Assembly (NCBI GenBank): GCA_030248225.1
Contig: JASANE010005230.1
Coordinates: 21,954-85,953 of the forward strand
Source: Trileptium ribeirensis
Lineage: Eukaryota; Nematoda; Enoplea; Enoplida; Thoracostomopsidae
Length of the DNA stretch: 64,000 nucleotides
Reading direction: 5' to 3'
Within the stretch, counting starts at the first letter, position 1, and each line of letters opens with the position of its first letter. Shown here in pieces: positions 26,799 to 37,200 of this stretch. Both the position numbers and the translations under genes were made by a program. Under the pieces are notes generated by a model. It saw nothing but the letters and a program-made list of their open reading frames with translations, made no database searches and was not told where the DNA came from.

Positions 26799-26843
26799 CG
26801 GGTGGACTCCTCGACCTGCAGACGCGTGGAGGAGGTCCGCCCG
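26799..26843 (+). other. LTR hairpin I (5' LTR)
   Basis: CGGGTGGAC-TCCTC pairs with GAGGA(G)GTCCGCCCG over about 14 base pairs with one bulge. The loop carries GCAGACGCGTG. The same structure recurs in the 3' LTR and, with diverged stem sequence, in the inverted LTR (61557-61601). Whether it acts in RNA (packaging, dimerisation, translation) or DNA is unknown. Confidence 0.6.
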
Positions 26844-27269
26844 AGTGTTCCTGATACTTTTTAGACTGTATTGATCGAGTTTAGGACCTGGGACAGCCTT
26901 CGCGGGGGCTGTGGCGTCCGCTGGATGCCTCGCGCCCAAGCGAGTGCTGTGCCCGCGCTGCGGAGAGGGGTTGAGTATTGGACAAAATTTGAACCAGAAT
27001 AGTGCCAAAATTTCAACAAAAGACGGGAGGGCACCCTCGCGCTCGACTGGTTCCCCACCCCCTGGGTCGTATTTATCGTTAGTGCCCAGGGGGTGACTCG
27101 CTTGAAGAGTTTTAGCGTATTATGTCGTTTAGTTGCGATTGCTCAGATGTATGTTGGGTTAGGTGCCTGCCAGGTGTTCCGCATAGGATTCGAAATAAGC
27201 TACAGACGTTATTGGCCAACGTTATCAAAGAAATTGGGAGGCTACGTTTTAGGAGTCCAGGGTTGTTTA

Positions 27270-27311
27270 GGGTGGACCCTTCTACAGCGGACGCGTGGAA
27301 GGGGCCCGCCC
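27270..27311 (+). other. LTR hairpin II (5' LTR)
   Basis: GGGTGG(A)CCCTTC pairs with GAA(G)GGG(C)CCGCCC around a loop with GCGGACGCGTG. It lies about 470 bp downstream of hairpin I and is part of a duplicated module: each hairpin is followed by related GGGACAGCC/GGGCAGCCC and GTCCGCTGGATGCC/GTCCAACGGATGCC text. Its counterparts are at 44775-44818 and 61102-61149. Confidence 0.55.
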
Positions 27312-28641
27312 GGGGATCGCACATGGGAAACTTCCGAAAGTTTTCTCGCGCAGGCCTAAGCACTAGAGGGCAGCCCTTGTGGGTGCTGTGGTGTCCAACG
27401 GATGCCCCTGCCCCTCGCTCCCACAAGTGCTGGGCCGCGCCTTACTAGTTAAGTCGAGTAGATTCGAGTAGAAGAAATTTCATAGGAAAATTTCAGAGAT
27501 GCGTCCGGCGGAAGAAATTGTGGGAGGGCAGTCAGAAAATCAGCTAGGCATGTGTTTTAATGAGGAGCACAATAGAGCTTAAGGTTTAGGCATAGGGTTC
27601 CGCGTTTCTAAAAGAGCCCTAGCGGACTCATCGGACATCATTTCGTCATCCAAACTTAGGCCGACACTTACTAGGGGATAGCAGCTCTTAAATCAGCTTA
27701 GGGACCGGCTGAAAAAAACAGTACCCGTGTTCTAGGAAACGTCGTTTCTGAGTACCAATAGTTTTCCTTCGCTCGAAAACTGGTAATGTCAAAGGGTACG
27801 AAGAATTGAAATTTTCTTCAATCACAACTCAGGTAGCGTTGGAAAGTATATTGTGATAACATTGTAATGTCCATGTTTTCGAAAGTTGCTTTGCATTTTG
27901 AAATGCTATGTTGGCAAAAGAGGGAGCGCCCCAAAATAAATATTTGACGTGTGCATTTTCTTAGGCGAAATCGGTAAATAACCCCATTTTTTGGAAATGC
28001 TAGCGACTCCCTTTTTATTTTGAAATAACTAGCAGCCCTTCCTACGACGAGCAAAGGGCACCCCAATTTTTCGTTTCCAGTCTTCGTTTGCATGTCCCTT
28101 CCCCGTCACCCCGCTATCAACACCTTCTCCCCGCTAGCCCATGTCTGCTCGCCAAATTGAGGACTTGTGTTTCGTACCCCAACTAGTCCTGGCAGTGCTC
28201 GCACCCCGCCCGCCCTATTAGCCGTTCGCACCCTTGTTTATTCCCCGCATTAAATCGTTAGTCGGTGTGGAGAAATGGCTCATCCTGTAGATTAGAGCAG
28301 GGCATCTCGTGCCCGCGAACAAGGAGATCTTCCCCAGATCCCAGACTCTAACCAAATAGTGGAATTTGGGGGAATAACGGGTCAGCCTCATTACCTGTGA
28401 GCAGGCCTAGGGGATGACCCTCCCTCAGGGGGACCTCCATACCTCTAGACACGTGGGCCACTATAGGGGCCAGGCCGAACACCCTGGTAAACCCGCCGGC
28501 GGCCTACTAAGCTAAGCGGTTCCTATCGGTTTGACCAGAGTCCACCGGGGAATCGTGTAAGCCGGGGTTGTCCGGGCACCACCGTGAATATTGAGAGGAG
28601 TGCAGCTGGGATCCCTTAGGGCCAGAACTGGTCCTAGTACA

Positions 28642-30278
28642 TAAAAAAATGGGGGCTACGCCGTGAGGGCGTCAATAAGGTTTCGAGTGGAGCAAGTTTA
28701 GAAACTCATCAAGCGCCGGACCTCTCGCATTCGTAGGCAAGGAATTGTTAATGGGGTGTGCAGGATCGACCAAACAGTAGTACAAGTTATTGTACAACAT
28801 TCATAGGTGTGAAGTATTGGTGTGTATTTTCAGTGTGGCCCATGGGGCGCGGAGACGCAGCATCATGATGAGACTTAATCGTTGTTTTGGACCCTAAAAT
28901 GACAAGTATTTTCATGTGACATTAGTAACTCTGTTACTCATCCATGGTCAAATGTGTTTGCGTGTCTCGTGGACCCAGTCAAGTGACCATAATTGCGAGG
29001 AGTCGTAGCTGTACGATGGCGAAGAAGCCTAGCGCATATCAGGTGAATGTCGAGTACGTATTACATTGAAACGTGGTACCGTCGTGTGTGGCAATTAACC
29101 AAATGGAATTGTTAAAATCGTTTCAGGCAATATAGCTACAACAGAAATTGTTATTTGTATTCGTCGCCCTAACGGTAAGCATTATACTTGAACTGTGCGA
29201 ACAATCGTCGGCTTATATTAACTGTACACAATTGTGGCCTTTGCCGAGCCGGCCCGCGAATCAGCGAAATTGTCATTGCGGCATCGACGTGTGATTTCCA
29301 AGCATCAACGCCAACGTTATTAGAGCGGTTCGCGGTCGGACTTTGCCATACGGACGTTCGCCGACTAATTTAGCGAGCCTCAGCATATTCCGCGACCACT
29401 TACATTTCGGTTCACGGGTTACGGGCATCATAATTTCGGGACTATTCTCGGTTGCTGTACGCCAATTGGTTAACGGCCTGCCGGCGTGTACGACAATCAC
29501 ATCCAGGGTGGACCGCGAAGCAATCGTCATCAGAAGAATAATCATTGCCAACGGACTAAATTTATATGGTCAGTGTTATAGTATAATTTTGTCATTATCT
29601 TGGGCATTGTATTTTGTTAACGAATAGAGGGTGTTATAGCTTGCAGGTAATCCAAACATTGATCATAAAGCGCTTGTACACGGTGATTATTAATAAGTAT
29701 ATAAAACACGTGCCTCCAAGTTGCCTGAACTAGCGCCGCTGGTGTAGCTGGTTGAAATAGCTTGGGAGATTTCTCAAATCGTCTGCTAATACTAGTGAAT
29801 TTCCAAGGGCCCTCTTTTGCGGGAAAGGAATTTTAGGTAAGCCCATTAATATCGGTCACTGATAGGAAACAATCTCTCTCGGGCTAAATCCGGTAATCAG
29901 TAAAGTACCAAGTGAGGTGTTAGTTATAGCTTCACCCTTGTCAACTAAGTTGCTAGTTGTGCTGGCGGAATAGAACCCAATAGACGTTTGTGATAAGGGG
30001 ACGATAAGACCCTAGTAGTAGTGAATTTGAGGTCCGCAAAGCGAAAAGTTCACACAACCAGACACATACCTAAGGAATAGGTACACGAGTGCTTTAGAGA
30101 ATTAAAATCTTGCTCAACAGTAGAGACTTCGCGGTAAAGAAAACACATATAGCAACGTATATATTATATCATCCGTACCCACGTCGGACTGGGACCACGG
30201 ACGCCACACAAACTCAAAACAAATAGGAATTGATATTTAAATTCGGATCAAAATGTCATTGCCAGCGAGCGCGAATAG
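28642..30278 (+). other. 5' leader of the retroelement, no recognisable gag
   Basis: This is the 1.6 kb between the LTR and the first long frame. A TGG-starting stretch at 28650 (TGGGGGCTACGCC...) is the only candidate tRNA primer-binding site, and I could not match it to a tRNA. A good splice donor, AACG|GTAAGC, lies at 29174/29175. The part at 29188-29630 is GC-balanced with overlapping ORFs of 61-94 codons, none resembling capsid or a CCHC nucleocapsid. Gag is therefore absent, decayed or unrecognisable here. Confidence 0.5.
29169..29180 (+). promoter_or_regulatory. Candidate 5' splice donor in the leader
   Basis: CTAACG|GTAAGC fits the donor consensus MAG|GTRAGT well at +1 to +5. It is upstream of all coding frames and could join to the acceptors that abut the two NADAR start codons (38928 and 40371). 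RNA evidence is lacking. Confidence 0.4.
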
Positions 30279-31178
30279 AACGCCGATAAGGGCTCGATTG
30301 TCAACCCGGACGCGGACATAACATTCATCGATGAGGAGGAGCTCGAGAGCGAGTTGAATACAGCGCCCAGTGACATGAGTGAAGACGAATTGGACATGTC
30401 CGCTATCGCAACGCTTGACTCAGACGACGTGGTTTCCGAACTCGACTCACTCCCGGACAATCTCGAAGACGAACCGTATGTTGACGCAACTGAGGGTGGC
30501 CGAGCAATACTGACCAGGTCGGTACGGCCCCTCTCAAACCGACTAAGCCAACGATATGCAGCAGCTGCAGAATTGTGGAGCCGAGGGGTTAGATTCGTGG
30601 GATTAGTAATTTTCCTGCTTATCGTTCAACAAATGGGTCAAACCCAGGCAATCGCCACGCCATTTTCGGACCAGGTAGCACGCTTAGGAGCCATGGTTAA
30701 CCAACAAGTAGGCACCTTGATCGAACCACAGGGTCTGGTAATAACAGCCGCGCGATCCACTTTTCTGCCGATCGTTTTGCGATTGTCCCTAGATGGGTTA
30801 CAACCGAGCAGGCAAGCAACCGGTATGGCGTGGTGTGTTTACACCCCTAGAGGTAAACCATGCCTGGGAAACTGCTGTCCCAACCCGAATTGTACTACCA
30901 TGCCGGACTTACAACGCAAAATTCAAGAGTTGGAGCAAGAGCTAAGGAGCACATATCAGGGTGTGCTAGATACAAGTTATTACATGGCTCTAATGCGCGA
31001 ATATTGCGAAGCGAATGTTCATTTTTGTGAAGAGCCTAAGGCCCGTAAGAAAAGGTTTCTCGCCGCACTAGCTGGAGCTGTTGGCGTGGTTACAGGATTT
31101 TTAGGAGGGTGTGCTAGATACAAGTTATTACATGGCTCTAATGCGCGAATATTGCGAAGCGAATGTTCATTTTTGTGA
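30279..31178 (+). CDS. env: Env-like glycoprotein, N-terminal part (broken by duplication)
   Basis: The open frame runs from just after a TAG (30276-30278). The first in-frame ATG is at 30375, but acidic coding-like sequence extends upstream of it, so the true start is uncertain. Order of features: Asp/Glu-rich N-terminus, a hydrophobic span (GLVIFLLIVQQMG, about 30598-30640) that could be an internal signal-anchor, a Cys-rich stretch with CLGNCCPNPNC, a coiled-coil-like QRKIQELEQELRS, then a basic KARKKR site followed by an Ala/Gly-rich hydrophobic segment. The frame is then lost because 148 bp are duplicated in tandem (30959-31106 and 31107-31254), giving a stop at 31176. It resembles class I fusion glycoproteins such as the F/Env proteins found in errantivirus-type elements. 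Homology is inferred from layout only. Confidence 0.6.
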   Translation, partial: NADKGSIVNPDADITFIDEEELESELNTAPSDMSEDELDMSAIATLDSDDVVSELDSLPDNLEDEPYVDATEGGRAILTRSVRPLSNRLSQRYAAAAELWSRGVRFVGLVIFLLIVQQMGQTQAIATPFSDQVARLGAMVNQQVGTLIEPQGLVITAARSTFLPIVLRLSLDGLQPSRQATGMAWCVYTPRGKPCLGNCCPNPNCTTMPDLQRKIQELEQELRSTYQGVLDTSYYMALMREYCEANVHFCEEPKARKKRFLAALAGAVGVVTGFLGGCARYKLLHGSNARILRSECSFL

Positions 31179-31254
31179 AGAGCCTAAGGCCCGTAAGAAA
31201 AGGTTTCTCGCCGCACTAGCTGGAGCTGCTGGCGTGGTTACAGGATTTTTAGGA
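30959..31254 (+). repeat. 148-bp tandem duplication inside env
   Basis: The segment starting GGGTGTGCTAGATACAAG occurs at 30959-31106 and again at 31107-31254, with a single difference seen (CTGTTGG against CTGCTGG). Since 148 is not a multiple of three, the duplication shifts the reading frame. The near identity shows it is much younger than the element's insertion or copying damage in general. Confidence 0.93.
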
Positions 31255-32166
31255 GTAGGAGTAGCCTTCACAAATGCAGTGCATTTAAAGGACTTAAATA
31301 AACAGGTAATAGCTCTGTCTAAAGAAATGCGAAACACGTACAGTGTGGCCCAGGGCAACTCGCGAGCAATTTTGAAATTAACACGCGCCAATGAGGAACT
31401 TTACTCTTTCTTGCACCATGAGATGCAGGAAGTGGTTGGCATGATAGAACAGGTCAGGTGCCAGGAGCAGCGCTACGTGACAGAGGTACATCGCGAACTG
31501 GTAAACCACATGTTCCGCACGAGCCTGCGCTCTTCAGTCGACGCCGTCATGGAAGCCATGATGAGCGGGCAGTTATCACCCAAGGTAGTGGATGCCGCGA
31601 CACTAAAGCGTCTATTCGAAAAGGATCCAAGAATAGGGCAAACCATACTACTACGCGAGCCGGCGTTAGCCTACCAGTTCGGGCAAATTTACCCAGTGCA
31701 CATTGACCTGGGCACGTTCAAGTTTGCGTTCATCTTAAGGGTACCGCTGGTTACGTCGGACGACGTCCGGCCCTATTTTCGGATATACAACGTCGGTTGG
31801 AATGTACCAGAGCGCAGCGCACACATGAGACTACCCCTGCCGGAGTATGCCACACGAGTTGAACAGGCACGGTATGAGGTTTTGAACTTGCACGCATGCA
31901 ACACGCGACCCGGCATTGCTTTCTGCGAAGTTCATGCTTTGGCCACCGATCATTCCTCACGCTGTTTGGATTGGATCATCATGGGCGAAGACGCTCCGGA
32001 TGACACGCGCCGCATATGCAGGAACACCGCGTTGGTCGGACCAATGGTTAACCATACCGACGTGTACACCACCGAGCAAGGAGTACTAATTCGAACCGCC
32101 GAGCCCAAAGCCGTGGTCTCCAAGCAAAAGCATTCAGCCACGTTACGCGCGGAGAAACCATTATGA
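31107..32166 (+). CDS. env: Env-like glycoprotein, fusion-subunit part
   Basis: This frame resumes in the second copy of the duplication. It has the multibasic ARKKR site, then a 20-residue fusion-peptide-like segment (AALAGAAGVVTGFLGVG core), then a long helical heptad-like region (KDLNKQVIALSKEM to EVVGMIEQV). A globular part follows with paired cysteines (NLHACNTRPGIAFCEVHA, SRCLDW, RRICRN). This order (cleavage site, fusion peptide, heptad repeat, Cys domain) is that of class I viral fusion proteins. The frame ends at TGA 32164-32166, which overlaps the ATG of the next frame by four bases (ATGA). A one-base lesion is the simplest reading, since the membrane span lies in the next frame. 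Confidence 0.62.
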
Positions 32167-33041
32167 TACCAGAAAATGGAGTCTTATGGTTGTCCCACAG
32201 CAATTACACCCAACTAGTGGTCGGACCACTAATGCTCGCCAGTACGTTAGACGCTCAGGAGATCACCGTTCACGTCGGACCTAACATCACCATACATGAC
32301 TTCCCAGATATTCCTCTTCGACCCATCACTTGGAGCTCATTGGAACACGCCAAGGCTACCAACTTACAGGTCCAACGGATAGCTGACGAGCAGTTAAAGA
32401 AGGTGATTGACTTCCCATACATTACGACAACAGGAGTAGCTCCTTACCTTTGGATGCTTGTCGTGCTAGTAATTGTAGGTATAGGGGCGATAATTTACTT
32501 TAGGAAGAAAGCAGGTTTCTGCCCGAAATGCATACGGGGACGCTTGCAACGTTGGTGGCAACAACGACCATGCAGTCAAACAGACCCAAAGAGGCTTGAG
32601 TTGAACATCAAAACTGGAAACGAGTATGGTACTCCAGGTGCAGTTCGGCCTACGGTCTCAGCTCCAGCCTCTTCCACGGAACACCTGGAATTGCGGACGT
32701 TGAGCCCTCGTCGATCGGCTCGACTAAATAACCCTAATGAGGACGAGGACGTTGTCCTGGTGGAACCTACGGAACTATTTGCGGTATCCGAGCGTGCGCA
32801 ACGTAGGGGACATCGCACAGTATCTTACCACCGGCAAATCAATGCCATGCAGCATACAGACGCACCGTTGCTCATCAACGCTTTTATCTATCGGACACCG
32901 GCACTCACGCTGATCGATACAGGCGCGGACGTCTCTATCGTATCCCAACATCTTGTAAGTAAGCTAGGTCTTCAGCCCCGCGCAGACGACTCGACCACAG
33001 ATAGTATCGGCCACCAAACAGGAATTAGCATTGGACGGTAG
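32163..33041 (+). CDS. env-pro: Env C-terminus with membrane anchor fused to retropepsin N-terminal half
   Basis: Residues 1-90 complete the Env-like ectodomain, with NYT and NIT glycosylation sequons. Residues about 93-113 form a membrane span (LWMLVVLVIVGIGAIIYF) followed by a basic and Cys-containing cytoplasmic tail (FCPKC). In the same uninterrupted frame a linker leads to the aspartic protease motif LIDTGADVSIVS (DTGA at residues 252-255). Env and protease are thus one reading frame, opposite to the standard gag-pol-env order. The frame stops at 33041. The rest of the protease continues in the next frame, so a one-base lesion probably lies near 32970-32990. Confidence 0.7.
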   Translation: MIPENGVLWLSHSNYTQLVVGPLMLASTLDAQEITVHVGPNITIHDFPDIPLRPITWSSLEHAKATNLQVQRIADEQLKKVIDFPYITTTGVAPYLWMLVVLVIVGIGAIIYFRKKAGFCPKCIRGRLQRWWQQRPCSQTDPKRLELNIKTGNEYGTPGAVRPTVSAPASSTEHLELRTLSPRRSARLNNPNEDEDVVLVEPTELFAVSERAQRRGHRTVSYHRQINAMQHTDAPLLINAFIYRTPALTLIDTGADVSIVSQHLVSKLGLQPRADDSTTDSIGHQTGISIGR

Positions 33042-34287
33042 CATAAGTGTACCTTTATCAATTAGACCTATTAAGGTGCAGACGGAATTCTTCGTTACCC
33101 AAACCGCTCCGTACCATTGCATCTTAGGAACAAATTTCTTGTCGCAACTGCCAAAATGCATCATAAATTTTCGCGAGCGCTGTTTAGAAATTGGCATAGA
33201 CGAGGAAGAAGCCAAAATACCCTTCGCCGGTTTAGAGCGCTACGACCCACCCTTAATAGCGGTGATGTGCAGAAAACTCACTACCATCGAACCGAATACG
33301 GAAACATTTATCAACGCTATCCCTGAAATTGCTGACACAGGCGTAGGACCCGCTCTATTTGTCCCCGCTCCCGAAATGACGGATATCGTAATGGCACACG
33401 CATTAGTGCTCAGAAGTCAGCGGACCATACCAATTGCGGTAATTAACTTTGGTAACACACCGGTCACCATATATTCGGGACAAACTATTGGGCATATAGA
33501 GGTCATGAGCAATCCCACAATGCAATTCCTTAAGGATACGAATCAAAATTTAATACGATACGAGGAATATAAAGAGGCTAAACAGCTAAACCATATCACA
33601 ACCCACCCTGAGAGGATCATTGAACACATCGAGGCAGGGAAGCGCTCCATTGACCATGAACGGGCTCAAACCGTATTGAGCAAAATAGATTTCGATAAGA
33701 CACTACTATCACCCTTCGAATTGAAACAACTGAAAACCGCAATTGCTGAAAATGCAGACGTATTCAGTACGCATGATTTTGACCTGGGACGATACACCGA
33801 ACACCGACACCGCATAGAAACAGGGGATGCAAAACCAATCAAGCAAGCACCGTACCGACTGGCACATTCCTTACGCGAACCTCTTAGGGAGGAACTGAAT
33901 AGCATGTTAGACGCAGGCCTCATAGCTCCATCGAGCTCACCTTGGGGATCACCAATAGTCTATGTAACAAAGAGCGACGGCTCTCTCCGACTCTGTGTCG
34001 ACTTTCGGAAGGTCAACACAGTAGCAGAACAAGACGCGTACCCACTGCCACGCATAGACGATATACTAGGATGCCTCAGGAACACGAAGCTAATGTCCAG
34101 TTTGGACCTAAATAAAGGATTTTGGCAGCTAGAATTGGATCCTGAAACCAAAGATAAGACTTCTTTCGTGACGGTACACGGACAGTACGAGTATAACGTC
34201 CTACCGTTCGGTCTAAACTCATCCCCCGGAGCCTTTCAGCGTTGCATGTCAATGATTTTGAAGGGCTTGAGTGGGAAAAATGTCTAA
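33031..34287 (+). CDS. pol: Retropepsin C-terminal half and reverse transcriptase N-terminal part
   Basis: The frame begins inside the protease and carries its second conserved motif, HCILGTNFLSQ. From about residue 243 it enters RT: GRYTEHRHRI, then SPWGSPIVYVTKSDGSLR, LCVDFRKVN, LPRIDDIL, LMSSLDLNKGFWQLEL, LPFGLNSSPGAFQR. These are Ty3/gypsy RT blocks up to motif B. The frame stops at 34287, just before the YIDD box, which lies in the overlapping next frame, so a one-base change near 34260-34285 has split the enzyme. The ATG-less apparent start at 33031 is not an initiation site. Confidence 0.88.
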   Translation: MDGSISVPLSIRPIKVQTEFFVTQTAPYHCILGTNFLSQLPKCIINFRERCLEIGIDEEEAKIPFAGLERYDPPLIAVMCRKLTTIEPNTETFINAIPEIADTGVGPALFVPAPEMTDIVMAHALVLRSQRTIPIAVINFGNTPVTIYSGQTIGHIEVMSNPTMQFLKDTNQNLIRYEEYKEAKQLNHITTHPERIIEHIEAGKRSIDHERAQTVLSKIDFDKTLLSPFELKQLKTAIAENADVFSTHDFDLGRYTEHRHRIETGDAKPIKQAPYRLAHSLREPLREELNSMLDAGLIAPSSSPWGSPIVYVTKSDGSLRLCVDFRKVNTVAEQDAYPLPRIDDILGCLRNTKLMSSLDLNKGFWQLELDPETKDKTSFVTVHGQYEYNVLPFGLNSSPGAFQRCMSMILKGLSGKNV

Positions 34288-37200
34288 TATACATCGACGA
34301 CATCCTAGTTTTCTCACCATCATTCGAGGCCCATCTGGCAGACCTGATTCGGGTCTTCGAACGTTTCCGTAAGGCGAATCTAAAACTCAAACCCTCAAAA
34401 TGTCACTTCGGACGAGGCAGCCTCAAGTATTTAGGACACATAATTAGTACCGAAGGCGTCAAACCAGACCCAGAAAACGCAATAGCCATAGAAGAATTCA
34501 AACGTTCGGAAACGTTGAAACAACTCCAAAGTTTCTTAGGGGTTGTAGGATACTACCATAAATTCATTCAAAATTACTCGGACATCTGCGAGCCGTTAAA
34601 TGAACTAAAACGCAAAGACACGGAATTCAAATGGACCCCTAGGTGCGAGGAAGCTTTTAAGAAGCTGAAACAAGCACTACTAGATGAACCGGTCCTAATC
34701 CATCCGGATTTCACGCAACCGTTTATCCTACAAACGGACGCTTCAGGATATGCTATGGGTGCAGTACTATCCCAGAAAACTAAACAAGGAATAAAGCCCA
34801 TTGCATACGCCAGCAAGGCCCTCCTTGATTATCAACGTAGGTACCCCGCGATAGAAACCGAAACTCTCGCTATTAGATGGGCCGCATTGCATTTCAAGCA
34901 TTACTTAGTAGGGCACAAATTCCATGTTGAGACCGACCACAAGCCACTTAAAACTCTTTTTGATAAGCCACCCAGGAACTCACCCTTGTCCCAATGGCGA
35001 AGCGAGCTATTACTTGAATTCGGGGGATTCGAAATACTATACAGACCAGGTAAGGAAAATGGCAATGCAGACGCTCTGTCACGCGACCCTAGATACGACC
35101 CGTCAGTAGTTGAGGAATTAGGAGACACTTACGAAGTCCTTATGATGGGCCGGGGACGACCCACCGGACCCCGCCCGCCAACAACCTGCGCAGCATGGTA
35201 TCAATCGCATCTGCCGTATCCCGTACGCACGGTAGCACCGCTTGCGACTGGCGCGCCAACCCCTATAACGGGGAGCCCAATAGCTCCTCCAGGCCAACCC
35301 AACCCCGAAGCAATCCCATCGCAACTGGTCCCCGACACGCAAATAACTACAGTACCCCCAGCCAAGCTGAGCCAGCAGGCGGCTGCGCTAAGCGCTATCC
35401 AGATTAGGATGGATCCAGGAGAAACTCCAGTGATGTCGGTCCGTACAACCACCATCTCGGGTTCTGAAGGCAGACCTCAGGCTCGAGGACCCAAAAGACC
35501 GTTTCGCACGGAATCGGAAACAATGGGCCTAAGAGCAACCACGCTACCAACAGAACAAGAATTTGACAGGCTTATGAAACTAATGATGCATTATGAAACT
35601 GAGATACTACCAACCGTCCGAATTGAGGACGCACAGGACACTCATGAAAACATATATCTGCCGTTCTTTTCGGACCTCCCAGATTTTAATTTGGTGCGAC
35701 TCTTACCATATATCCAACGAAATGACCCAGAATTGGGTCCAATTTGGTGGTATCTATATAACAAAACACGACCTAAGGCTGAGTTGGGCGCGCTAAGAAT
35801 TGAAATGCGAGCACACTATTTTGAATTAGCTGCGGATACCAAAATACTGTACATGCATCCGCTACAACCTGGAGATATAAATTATAAGTTATGCGTCCCT
35901 ATCACGCTCGTACAGCAAATATTTAAACATGAACACAATACCTTATATGGAGGACACCCAGGCCGCGACCGGCTCATAGCTAAACTAAAGCAGTTCTACT
36001 ATTGGAAGGGTATGTCCGAACACGTACAACAATGGATCAGGCGATGCACTCTATGCCAGTCCGCAAAGGACCCAATTTCTCGGATAACCACCGGATTGAG
36101 TAGGGTTCCGTTGGCAAATCAACCAATGTACCGTGTATTTGTAGACATACTAGACATTCAGGTCAGGTCCCAGGCAGGCAATCGTTATGTTATTGCATTT
36201 ATAGACCAGTTTACAAAATTTGCAATAGCAGTGCCAATAAGGCACCAGGACGCTCATACAGCTGCCCATATATTCCTATATGAGGTAGTCAATAGGTACG
36301 GGGCTCCCAGGGAGCTCTATTCTGACCGAGGAGGTGCCTTCACAGCACACATGTTCGAAGAGCTATGCCAGGAAATGCAAATCTTTCGACACATGAGTCT
36401 GGCCTACCACCCACAAGCAAATGGGGAGATCGAGAGATTCAATAGGACATTACTGTATCTATTACGAGTAAGCGTACCACAGGATGATCACCACTCATGG
36501 GATGTATCCCTACCATTCTGCATCATGGCCTATAACTCTTCGGTACACACAGCAACGAAATACCCACCCTTTTTGCTAATGCACGGATTTTATCCTAGGT
36601 TGCCCGGAGAATATGACACGCAAAGTGCCGCTACTGGATACACAGGAGCACATTCCTATAGGGCCAACGCGCAGCGCTGGATGGCTTCCATCAGGGAGCG
36701 TGCTTACCAATCAATGAAAGCCGCTCAAGAATTAAATCGATTAAGATATGATAGACGAGCTCGCGAACCACGCTACCACACAGGAGAATTAGTTTGGGTT
36801 TATAGACACGACACTACACCAGGAACATCCAGGAAACTCACGCCTCGATGGTGTGGACCGTACGAAATATTAGGGATCACCCCGCCATGCATGCGTGTAC
36901 GAATGCATTCTAATCCAGAAGGTATGGCCCATGTCGTACATATTAATAGAACCAAGCCATGCTTTAGGGCATTAGACCCAGTACCTAATGTAGGAGATTG
37001 GTTAGGGCAGGTACACGCTTCCGTGCTAGAGCGAGGTCTAACTGAGGCAACCCAGCGCATTATCGCTGATAGGGATTTCGTCACCGAGATAGAGCCGGTA
37101 GACGAAGTAGCAGTCCGCGCTGTAAGAACAGCAGCCAGTGATAGTTCTGATACGGAAAGTATAGAAATGGGTGACCCTAACGACCCTAATTTATATCGTC

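Larger units (their letters stand above)
25173..28641 (+). repeat. 5' LTR (3469 bp)
   Basis: Starts TGTAACATCCC and ends CTAGTACA. It matches 42631-46141 along its whole length, with substitutions and small indels. Relative to the 3' LTR it lacks about 24 bp near 26242, about 10 bp near 26408 and about 19 bp near 26466, and carries extra bases near 28290. Candidate TATA boxes are TATAAAA (near 25590) and TATAAAAG (near 26213). Both are present in the 3' LTR but neither was seen in the inverted third LTR. The ORFs of 60-124 codons inside it are also open in the 3' LTR only because the two are nearly identical, and no product is recognisable. Confidence 0.93.

Noticed and set aside
27093..27448. 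Overlapping 88-108-codon LTR ORFs on both strands
   Set aside because: Both strands are open in the GC-rich hairpin modules. This is a composition and structure effect rather than coding.
28650..28668. Confident primer-binding site
   Set aside because: It starts with TGG eight bases after the LTR but does not match any tRNA 3' end I can recall with confidence.
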